Of a stretch of 64,000 bases of DNA, positions 32,780 to 42,630 are shown piece after piece (positions within the stretch are counted from its first letter, which is position 1; each line of letters opens with the position of its first letter). Source of the DNA: Eunapius fragilis (Eukaryota > Porifera > Demospongiae > Spongillida > Spongillidae); the NCBI GenBank assembly GCA_963681505.1, contig OY811979.1, positions 9,337,215 through 9,401,214 of the forward strand, given 5' to 3'. A program made the translations under genes and the position numbers. The notes below the pieces were generated by a model. The model saw nothing but the letters and a program-made list of their open reading frames with translations, ran no database searches and was not told the origin of the DNA.

Positions 32780-35080
32780 GTATACATCCCCCTCAACACC
32801 CCTAGCGCACACCCATAGGTATGTACACAACCCCCTCAACACCCCCAGTGCACACCCATAGGTATGTACACATCCCCCTAAATACCCCCAGTGCACACCC
32901 GTAGGTATGTACACATCCCCCTCAACACCCCCAGTGCACACCCATAGGTATGTACACATCCCCCTCAATACCCCCAGCGCACGCACATAGGTATGTACAC
33001 ACCCCCCTCAACACCCCCTGTACACACCCATAGGTATGTACACATCCCCCTCAACACCGCACATAGGTACAGTAGGAGACACGAAAAAGGTTACGTTCCG
33101 TTTACATAATACGATCGTTGCGCGGTGTTGACTACAGCCTGTTATACGAAGTACAAATTGCGTCTGTAAGGTGTGTTGATGGGTGTTGATTGCGTACACG
33201 CATTCCATCGTTTGCACTACCTGGCTGCATGCTACCGTTGCGTTTGTGCGCCGCGTTCATCGTGAGTCGCTTTAGCTGTCGCGATGCGTTCTGAAGTCTT
33301 TAGAAAAAGAAAGTAAGTCTCTCCAAATCGAACGGAAACCAATCTAACAACGTTGTGATGGTTTATTTCCTCTTGCGCTTGATTCCAGAAGCTACGTAAG
33401 CGTAGATACGATGCGTACAATTGAAACGATAAACAGATTCATACATGATAATTGATACCGTACCTGCGCTCGATCGTGTTAACTCCGTGTATACCAGCGT
33501 AGTTCGAAACTATACAATCGTACATATGGCGTGCTAACAATATGGAACGTAACCTTTTTCGTGTCCCATACTGTATGTACACATCCCCCTCAACACCCCC
33601 AGTGCCTACCCATAGGTATGTACACATCCCCCTCAACACCCCCAGCGCACACACATAGCTATGCACACATCCCCCTCAACACCCCCAGTGCACACACATA
33701 GGTATGTACACATCCCCCTCAACACCCCCAGTGCATACCCATAGGTATGTACACATCCCCCTCAACACCCCCAGTGCACACCCATAGGTATGTACACAAC
33801 CCCCTCAGTGCACACCCATAGGTATGCACACATCCCCTCAAGACCCCCAGTGCACACACATAGCTATGTACACATCCTCCTCAACACCCCCAGTGCACAC
33901 CCGTAGGTATGTACACATCCCCCTCAACACCCCCAGTGCACACCCATAGGTATGTACATCCCCCTCAACACCCCCAGCGCACACACATAGCTATGTACAC
34001 ATCCCCCTCAACACCCCCAGTGCACACACCCGTAGGTATGTACACATCCCCCTCAACACCCCCAGCGCACAACCGTAGGTATTCACACATCCCCCTCAAC
34101 ACCCCCCTGCGCACACACATAGCTATGCACACATCCCCCTCAACACCCCAAGTGCACACACATAGCTATGTACACATCCCCCTCAACACCCCAGTGCACA
34201 CCCATAGGTATGTACACAACCCCTCAACACCCGCAGTGCACACCCGTAGGTATGTACACATCCCCCTCAACACCCCCAGCGCACACCCGTAGGTATTCAC
34301 ACTTCCCCCTCAACACCCCCCTGCGCACACACATAGCTATGCACACATCCCCCTCAACACCCCAAGTGCACACACATAGCTATGTACACATCCCCCTCAA
34401 CACCCCCAGTGCACACCCATAGGTATGTACACAACCCCCTCAGTGCACACCCATAGGTATGCACACATCCCCCTCAACACCCCCAGTGCACACACATAGC
34501 TATGTACACATCCCCCTCAACACCCCCAGTGCACACCCATAGGTATGTACACATCCCCCTCAACATCCCCAGTGCACACCCGTAGGTATGTACACATCCC
34601 CCTCAACACCCCCAGTGCACACCCATAGGTATGTACACAACCCCCTCAGTGCACACCCATAGGTATGCACACATCCCCCTCAACACCCCCAGTGCACACC
34701 CATAGGTATGTACACAACCCCCTCAGTGCACACCCATAGGTATGCACACATCCCCCTCAACACCCCCAGTGCACACCCATAGGTAGGTACACATCCCCCT
34801 CAACAACCCCAGCGCACACACATAGGTATGTACACATCCCCCTCAACACCCCCAATGCACACATCCCCCTCAACACCCCAGGGCACACATCTCCCTCAAC
34901 ACCCCAGCACACACACATCCCCCTCAACACCCCAGCACACACATACCCCTCAACACCCCCAGTGTACACATCCCCTCAACACCCCAGCACACACCCATAG
35001 GTATGCACACATCCCCCTCAAAACTCTAGTGCACACCCATAGCAATGCACACATACATCTCAACACCCCTATCCATAGCA
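32780..35080 (+). repeat. 43-bp minisatellite within an intron, interrupted by a Tc1-like copy
   Basis: About 40 units of CACACCCATAGGTATGTACA, CATCCCCCTCAACACCCCCA, GTG, with deletions and ATAGCTATG variants. Every unit carries TAG|GTATGT, a good donor, and CATCCCCCTCAACACCCCCAG, a good acceptor. The array begins exactly at the donor of the preceding exon. It is interrupted at 33070-33573 and fades after 34850 into shorter units. Frames over it are repeat products. Confidence 0.9.
33070..33573. mobile_element. non-autonomous Tc1-like element inside the 43-bp satellite
   Basis: 504 bp, ends CAGTAGGAGACACGAAAAAG, GTTACGTTCC and, reading inward from the right, CAGTATGGGACACGAAAAAG, GTTACGTTCC. 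TA flanks both sides (33068-33069, 33574-33575). Removing it restores a satellite unit (CATAGG-TA-TGTACAC). At 33284 an ATG is followed after 29 nt by AA|GTAAGT, matching the position of exon 1 in the BEN-carrying element. No transposase remains. Confidence 0.85.
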
Positions 35081-35107
35081 ATGAACTAGACATTCTAACG
35101 TATAGAA

Positions 35108-35640
35108 TTACCCTTCAACGGCACGTAATGGTGTTTTGGTGTACTTACCACCCCAAAGTACTTGCTTAAAAACTACTTGCTTACCAGTGATAATTTGAAT
35201 TACAAGTCTCCACCTGCCAGTCACAGCGTGCGTCTCATTAGCTTTGTCGATGCGCTTGACAACTTCCATACGCCGCAACCCTATTGGCATCGAAGCACAA
35301 ATACGCAAGACAAAGTAAAACCGTACACTACAAGAGTACAGAGCAAGCTGTTGTGGCGGTAGCATCTTCGACGGCACTAAATAGAATTATCAATTTTCTA
35401 TGCTCAGATGTCTATGACAACGCACCCTTCTCCGATATTGTCGAGAGAACAAAAAAGGTTCTCACATGCTTAGTATGCCTCTGATATACTTACTTTTCAT
35501 TAGTGTGCCAACTGTTCCACTCAGCTCGCGTCAAAACGTCCTTGTAAACCAGTCCGTCTCTGTCGAATATTATGATACCTGCTCTTTGTATGTTTCCTAC
35601 ATCGGATCTCCAATCAGAAGGCACTAGCGAATAGCTAGTC
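35108..35640 (-). other. exon-like minus-strand pieces near the right end of the TTAA element
   Basis: A stretch of about 45 codons (35640-35513) reads VPSDWRSDVGNIQRAG, IIIFDRDGLVYKDVLTRAEW and ends at a perfect AA|GTAAGT donor. Another (about 35330-35190) reads MPIGLRRMEVVKRIDKANET, HAVTGRWRLVIQI and ends near GTAAGC. Frames and phases do not join simply and I recognise no family, so these may be chance or decayed exons. Confidence 0.3.
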
Positions 35641-35804
35641 TACCCATCAGCCCATTTCAAAAAAGTTGCCAATAGAAAAGTCGTTTCGTTAAAAAGTTAT
35701 CGCGCATCAGTCAAACGATATCGAATTAGACATTATCCATAAAAATTAATTCCGCGGTTAGTCGTTACGTTACGTTACGAATAATTTAGCGTATAATCGG
35801 TTAA

Positions 35805-36779
35805 CAAAGATAACATAAATTACATGTATGTAACTCTTTGTAATAACCATATGCATCACATGATCTAAGTAATGTTGTAAACAACAAGTAAACAACTTAC
35901 AATTATACATTTCAATGTGTGTACGCATGATTGACTTACAAGAACATCTTTTGGCTGCTTTTCTGTCTATGTATAGATAAAGTAAAATCATGATGGTGAG
36001 CCTTACGAGGTTATAATAAAAATGTAAGCAAGAATTCAACTGCCAGCAACCCCTTTTGAAATTTAGTATTGCTCTCTTTATGGGCAGCCTCCTCTTGCAT
36101 TTCTTATGCAGGGTGTTAACACTATACCTCAGGATTGAAATGATTTTCGTATGTTGTGAAATACTAGCAGTAGGCTGAACATCACCACGGTCAGGTCCAT
36201 ATACTAGCAGTATCACCTCAGGTCCATTGCCAGATCCACCTTGGCATTGCCAAGGTGATAATGATAAAATGATTAATTAATAATTATCATTTTTAGAGTA
36301 CAATGTAGCGAAAAAATTCAATAAGATTTCAATTATTGTGAGCAGTTACATAATAGTATCAATAAATAAAAATATTCAAATCCCTGTTCAACTAAGTTAT
36401 TCAAGATTATGTTACAGATAATTTATTGAAGTAACTACTAACTAATCAATCATGCAATATCAAAATCTGCAGTGGAACAAAGTGATTTATTTTTAATACC
36501 ACCACTAATTAGTCCTGTATAAAATGAAGAAAAAACATAATTTGATTGGTAATGCAATATGTAATTGTGAGGCATAAAACTCTTCAGTTAATTAAAATTG
36601 TAGTGCAAGATGGTCATTTCGCTTGATTTGTTGTTTTGAATATTAACGAGTAAAATGGCAAACAATTCATCAAAGTTATACTGCAGTTCAATTTTTAGTA
36701 CATTATTGTGTCAGCGTAGTTAATTGCAAGCTGTTAAGGATAATCTAGTTGTAAATTAAATTCATTAATATTTAAAACT
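35805..36779. other. AT-rich, no gene recognised
   Basis: The minus frame 35770-36216 lacks any recognisable domain. Nothing else supported. Confidence 0.45.
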
Positions 36780-36788
36780 AGTGTCACT

Positions 36789-36960
36789 ATAAGTCTCATA
36801 CTAGTTCGAGCCAATGCCCGTGCGTTCAATGCTAGGTTGGCTACAACAATGGACTTGCTTGAAGGCTAGTTTTGTGCAAGTTTGTGTGTAGTAACATTTA
36901 TATGTGTGCATTTATTTACCTGTTATTGTAATAAAAATTCATTTTAATTCTTAAAAAAAA
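36789..36960 (+). mobile_element. very short 5'-truncated LINE insertion with poly-A and target duplication
   Basis: Encodes the last residues of the endonuclease-type LINE (LVRANARAFNARLATTMD, LLEG, stop), then a 3' UTR and an A-run ending at 36960. The 9-bp direct repeat AGTGTCACT lies immediately before (36780-36788) and after (36961-36969). A 3' A-tail with target duplication is the signature of target-primed reverse transcription, so the other copies in this window also belong to a non-LTR element. Confidence 0.8.
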
Positions 36961-36969
36961 AGTGTCACT

Positions 36970-37223
36970 TTATCAACATACATGTTCGTTTTCTTCATCG
37001 CCAAAATCCATGTGCTGTGTGAGAAGATATAGGACTAAATTGTCAGTTTGCTGCATGCCTGATTGCTGACGGTTGATTTACTGCTATTCATAAACCTGGC
37101 CAATTAAATCTTCTGGTTATGCATTTAATTATACCAAAGTAGGCTGGACATTTTTAGTTGTTGTGTGATCTGCTTTGTTATATGCTTTAGCACAGTTTTG
37201 AAAAAAATAAACAACGTTAAAGA
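36970..37223. other. no gene recognised
   Basis: AT-rich spacer. Confidence 0.4.
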
Positions 37224-37468
37224 GGGTGTCCACGAAAGAACGCAATAATGCTTTTACATGTAGATCGCTATAACTCAGGATTTAAATAGTTAACTGCTTG
37301 ATTTCTTTAACATATGAATAGTTAGCAAAATACAAAACTATCCAATTATAATCGAATTGTGATAATGCAATTTGTATTTGGCTAAATGTGGTTATTGTAC
37401 ATTCATACATTCCTTTTGATTGACAATCCTTTAATCATTTAAAAGGTTGCGTTCTTTCGTGGACACTG
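37224..37468. mobile_element. MITE with 20-bp inverted ends
   Basis: Left GTGTCCACGAAAGAACGCAA and right TTGCGTTCTTTCGTGGACAC are perfect inverted repeats about 245 bp apart. TA follows the right end (37469-37470); the left boundary is eroded. Non-coding. Confidence 0.75.
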
Positions 37469-38949
37469 TATAATTGATCAAAAACATGCAAATTGTACAT
37501 TTAATCTGGTATTTGGAAAATAAACTTACGGCTGGGGATTTCATTTTCTTTGCAACCTCCTATTGTGAAAATCTACATTTGAAAGTAGTTACACTACACT
37601 AACAATGCACACTTTCTTCATAGTTATTAAGGGATACATTACTTCCATATCAATTGCTAATTATATTCTTTTGTACTATATAAAGCCACATGACGTATTA
37701 GCATTGTGTAAAATGTCCTGGCTATAACTCTAGTGGACAGTTGACATTGATAGCATGCTTATAATTTTTAAACTATGGTGACTTACTGATTGTTGTGATT
37801 CCTCCTCACCCTTTGTGAAAATAAATATTAAATTCCTGATATTTTTTCAACACAAAAGCTTACCGATGATGAAGATGTCAGTGGATCACCTTCCTAAATG
37901 TTAAACAAGTGATAAAAAACATTCCAAATACCACCAAAGTGTTCACTTATTTTGCTATAAACAATTTAGACACCCTATCTTCAATCAATGTTGTGTATTA
38001 CAGCTATGTTACTGGTGGCGTAAATTTTCCAACTTGTATTTACACAGAACAACCTATTGTAAAATAAACACTTAATTTCATTTACATCATGCACGTCAAT
38101 TTAGATTGAATGTATCGATCATGACATATGCATAAATAAACTTTGTTAGCCGCTTACAATCCTTTATAGTCACATTTTTGGCTTTGATTACAATGCATTT
38201 GAGATTTCGGCACACACATACTGCATTCATGGTCAAATACATTGATCATGGTAATATCTTGAATTTGAGCTTTTTGTTCTCATTGGAGTAACTTATTGTA
38301 TAAATCATCACATTTAAATAACCTATATTTCTTAAGTGTGTGCTACAACTATGGAGTGTTTTAGAAATATAGATACAACTCTATGTGTTACATGTTGTGC
38401 CTACCATACATTTTGCATGCTATATAATGGTACAAAGTGTTGCTCAGAATAGTATTCACTTCTCTAAACAAAATCCAGCTTGATACTTGAAAAAGAATTA
38501 TGAATGGACCTTGTAATACAGGTTTTATAACATGATATACACTGTTCACTATTTTACGATTTCACATTTTGTGTACATACCTTCAATGCTTCTTCAAATG
38601 ATCTTGCAATGTATGCTTTGCCTTCTAAACAATTATAAATATAATAGCTAATTCTTTAAATATCCATGAGTAGCAACCAAACTTTGTAAATATAGATCAA
38701 GGCAGCAAAAGGGACCTAGTACATATTCTGTCAAGTTTCATATTCTTAGACACACTATAACTTACATACTGGTAATTAGTCAGCTCATATGGAGTAACAG
38801 TGGTCACAATTGCATGAGTCAACTTTCATGCCCTAATATGCGCTATTATAGGTCCTATTTTGCTAAAGTACAACATTTTTATACACATATGGTTAGGTTC
38901 CAGAAAAATCACTCCTGTGATATCTGGACGTGTAAAGATAATAATTCTT
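37469..38949. other. AT-rich, no gene recognised
   Basis: Contains a short piece of dispersed repeat A at about 38699-38730 (AGGCAGCAAAAGGGACCTAG). No gene supported. Confidence 0.45.
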
Positions 38950-39203
38950 ATTTGGAACAGTGTCCAGCAAAACCACCTTTGTGACACTTTTTCTAATTTT
39001 CCAGGACAATCAAAAGAAAAGTAACGCTTGCATTGAAATGTATGGCTAATTATAAATTTAGTGCCTAATAACATTATGATGAATAGTTCAATCTAGGATG
39101 CGTAAGGACCATTTGATAGAAGCTCTTTAGAGTTCACGGAAAATCAAAAAATTTGAAAACTTGAAAAACTACCGAGAAGGGTGATTTTGATGGACAGTCC
39201 ATT
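38950..39203. mobile_element. MITE, diverged copy of 891-1150
   Basis: Same interior as the first copy (AAAAGAAAAGTAACGCTTGC, TGAAATGTATGGCTAATTA, AATTTGAAAACTTGAAAAAC). The left terminus is TTTGGAACAGTGTCCAGC; the right terminus has decayed to TGGACAGTCCATTTGG. Older than the first copy, which has perfect ends. Confidence 0.75.
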
Positions 39204-40680
39204 TGGCTTATAACCTATAATCAACAAATTATTTACATCTTGTCATTACAACTAATCCAGTGCACAGGAAATGGTTTACTTACTGATGAATGTGCAACTT
39301 TTGAAGCAACTCCTTCGTGCTATTATAAACATTTTTATGTGGCATATCATAACTGAAGCACTAATGATTTTTAAATGTATAATAATCTAGAACACTTCCT
39401 CAAACATAAGGCATTCTACATGTGACCTCACTATTTAGATCACAGGCTTATGGAATGTCACTTAAATCCTCACATCACAGATATCCACTACCATGTGAAT
39501 TATTAAGTTGCATAACTTATAATAAATCTAGTGCTTATTTTGGAAATACGACATTGACCAAGCAAGTACATCATAATCTTTATTGCCATACACTTATAAA
39601 GGTTTTTGCATTATTTCATGCTAGGAGGGTGTCACAAGTAAAAACCTTGTACATTTCACCACCCATGTAAAAGCATACAGTGTAGCATTATATCCCAATA
39701 AAGCCAAATAAAGATATGGTAGCCACATGTGTACGTACATGTACAGTCATACAAATATGAAGAGAAGCCTAACGATAATACAATAACCATACCTACTATA
39801 TAGATATTTTAAATCCGGCAATTTTTAATTTGGTGCGGTAGATGTGCATGTGACTCATACATACTCGCCATACAGCTGTAGGTACTCTGTATGCCCAAAA
39901 ACATTACATTAATCTTCTCAACCTTTATTTGGTATGTTTCAGAATTCAGTGTTGCTTACCACATCTGTTGATGAAATTCTGTTTTTAAGGTGTAGTTACA
40001 TTTGAATGATCCATACATTTATAGGGATGGATTTAGTTTTATAACTAGACCCATGCATGTATGACTCAGTGCTACCCAAGGGCAATGTATTTTGGCATCC
40101 CTAATCTGTTACAGAATCTATCCAATGTTGCAATTGGACATGGCTGCTGACATTCACAGGTGTTGAAAAATCGCAAGTGGCACCATCACTCCTCCATCAC
40201 CTCATAGTACCGTCACTTCACTTGACCTAAACTCATGGTATGATTTTTTTTTTTACTGTGTGCTCTAGTTAGTCCTGTGATGTATGGATATTCACATTTT
40301 CAACCGTGTATCATGTGGTAGACTACATAAATGTATCTTGCATGTTTAGAATATTTTTGAGGGGAGATGAGCATGTTGTAGACAGCTCTCAGACTATGGG
40401 ATTATAGCATCTGTACTTGGCATGCTAGGTTGGATTACATATTCTGGCTTCATACTCTTGACTGTAGGGTAGCCCAATTATTCATGACCTATTGTCTCTG
40501 TAATTAAAAGTATCTAGCATCACATCTTAGTGTACACACATTTGGTCATTTTCAGATACACCATAGTCTACTTTTTATCCTCCATGCACAAGCATGGAGG
40601 TTATAAATCAAGTAGTCTAAAATGACCACACATATGATTTATGTGTGTGTGTGTGTAGTTATATATACAAGACATGCACA
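39204..40680. other. no gene recognised
   Basis: AT-rich; a short inverted pair of CTCCATGCA and TGCATGGAG lies near 40579-40600. Confidence 0.4.
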
Positions 40681-40696
40681 CTGTATTATAAACTTA

Positions 40697-40853
40697 CTAA
40701 GCATTGCCAACAAGAAACAGGATCATTGACGGCCGGGGGACATGAGGTTTGACCATCCACCCACTCCCACCTCCCAATCAGCTCAAATGGAGGAGTTATA
40801 AATCTCTCAACGATGTAAATTCTGAATTTGAGCACATTGTGAATGGGCCTCAC

Positions 40854-40855
<2 letters not shown>
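40697..40855 (-). CDS. possible isolated exon, unknown product
   Basis: The minus strand reads VRPIHNVLKFRIYIVERFIT, PPFELIGRWEWVDGQTSCPP, AVNDPVSCWQCL and then a good donor (TTA|GTAAGT). Upstream is the TG/CA microsatellite. The composition looks protein-like and the donor is strong, but no family is recognised and no partner exon was found. Confidence 0.3.

Positions 40856-40907
<52 letters not shown>
40856..40907 (+). repeat. (TG)n microsatellite
   Basis: About 25 perfect TG units. Confidence 0.95.
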
Positions 40908-41121
40908 CATGCGTGTGTGAGTAAAATAATCAGGACATATCAACTTAGTGTCCCCATGGTTAAGAAGCCATATGTGTGAAAGCTCTCTATAAACTTTGAG
41001 ATAGGGAGCAATTATATTCATTGCCACTATATACAAGGCTTCCATCCTTGTGTGCACATCAGTCTCCAAACAAAATGCATAACATACATACACATGTGAA
41101 AATTCCTGTGCTACTTAGGAT

Positions 41122-41475
41122 TAGTGGTTCTGGTGAGGTGGCTGTCAAGTTGATATCACCAAGTCTATGGAAGCCACCCATAACATGTTTGGAAGCACCA
41201 CTGCCCAGGACTCTATGGTCCAAACACGAACTTATAATGACACAATCTCAGGTGTGTGTGTAACTGTATGTCTCATTAGTGTGGAGTCGTACACACAAAG
41301 GCATTAGCTATTAGCTGGCCCACCACCTCACACAAGAGGGCAGTGATGGGGAGGAGAGCACTTGGTGTCATTTTTGGACCATAGTGGCCTGGGCAGTGCT
41401 GCTTCCAAACATGTTACGGGTGGCTTCCATACATAGACGTGGTCATAGCAAACTTGACAGCCATTCTCACCCAAA
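41122..41475. repeat. inverted duplication of ~95 bp
   Basis: GGTGGCTGTCAAGTT...GGAAGCCACCC-TAACATGTT-TGGAAGCA-CACTGCCCAGG...TATGGTCCAAA at about 41138-41232 recurs inverted at about 41370-41460. The two arms match at most positions and are separated by about 140 bp. Function unknown. Confidence 0.7.
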
Positions 41476-42053
41476 CCACATGGGAGCAACAATTGCCTAC
41501 ACCACTGACACCAGTCCATTACATGCAACACACCAGTCCAGTTACATGTAAAAAAACACATCAGTGACGTGGAGGCCATTGGACATGACCATGGGATATA
41601 AGTGAAGTGCATGAGTGCAGTAAATGAGACACGAGAGACCTGAAAAGGCACTGCACTACCATTTTAGTGCTGATACAATTATTGCAACTAAAAGGTAATG
41701 AAATAGGACCAAACAAAAAGAAAATGATGAGGGTGATATAATAACTTGAATGAAAGACATATAAAGTTCTAATGACATATGCGTGATCCACATCACATGA
41801 AGCTATCAAGTCTAGTTAGAAACTAACCAGCCCCTATACCCAAAATAAAGACAGCTACCTATATGAGTGCAGCCATTCCTATTCTGGAAAAAACCTTTTC
41901 CATCCTTAGTTGGAGTAGGTCAATATGAAAAAACGGCCGCGGGTCCTTGTGTAATACTTAGGCTTTAAAAGGAGCACACCGCCAATAGAAGAACTGTTTT
42001 CGATAACAAGCCAGTAGATGATAGCGCTGCGACCTGGTCAGAACGATGCACTA
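41476..42053. other. no gene recognised
   Basis: Nothing supported. Confidence 0.4.
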
Positions 42054-42098
42054 CTTAGTTGGGTGTAGCCGAACTTGGTCGGGCTACGCCCAACTAAG
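42054..42098. repeat. strong hairpin
   Basis: CTTAGTTGGGTGTAGCC pairs with GGCTACGCCCAACTAAG around a loop of about 10 bases (GAACTTGGTC). One G-T wobble. No terminator or tRNA context. Confidence 0.75.
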
Positions 42099-42630
42099 GA
42101 AGCGGGTTCAATAACATGGTTTAAATAACAGATCACAAGATGGAGAAATGGAAATGGCACAGCAAGGGCACGAGTTACAATGTAACGTTTAAGATAGATG
42201 CGCATGCGCAAGGATAGAACGCTGAAATCAACGATAGTCTTAGTTTGAGACGTTTTTGTATGAAACCGATTGCCTTTTCTAACTCACCTGCCATGCAGAC
42301 TTGCAATTAATTTATAAATGGCAAAAAATAATAATATTTTATTAGCTGTTTTAATAACATGATAAATCTCTAAAGCGTCTGGTGAGTATAACTGTGAAAT
42401 CCGATTTTTTAAATCACAATTTCAAACCGAGTTATGCACTGATGACCAAATTTCTTGACATGACATGTACATGGATGTATAAGTTGTAAAAAAATTGATC
42501 AACAAACAATAACAACCAGAAACACAAGATAAAACATTAGTCTAACCAATCTAAATCATAGCACTGCTTTGACATTTCCAGGTGTAGCCTACCAGTAGGC
42601 CATTCAATGATAATTTAAACATAAAAGCCA

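Larger units (their letters stand above)
32109..35800. mobile_element. TTAA-flanked inverted-repeat transposon (piggyBac-like or other TTAA-specific)
   Basis: CCGATTATACGC follows TTAA at 32105-32108, and GCGTATAATCGG precedes TTAA at 35801-35804. The left end also holds two copies of GCGGTAGACGCAAATTTGCG (32119 and 32162), each with a perfect 18-bp palindrome. The right end has three CGTTA repeats. TTAA duplication is the hallmark of piggyBac and Kolobok elements. Inside are three plus-strand acidic exons, a large minisatellite and weak minus-strand exon-like pieces. The TIR is short (12 bp beyond TTAA), so chance pairing is not fully excluded. A third copy of this end lies at 44669-44684. 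Confidence 0.55.

Noticed and set aside
33909-35169. Frames with repeated MYTSPSTPP or GVLRGMCTYL
   Set aside because: Products of the 43-bp satellite.
32105-35804. PIF/Harbinger assignment
   Set aside because: Harbinger makes 3-bp TWA duplications; the flanks here are TTAA at both ends, so a TTAA-specific family fits better.
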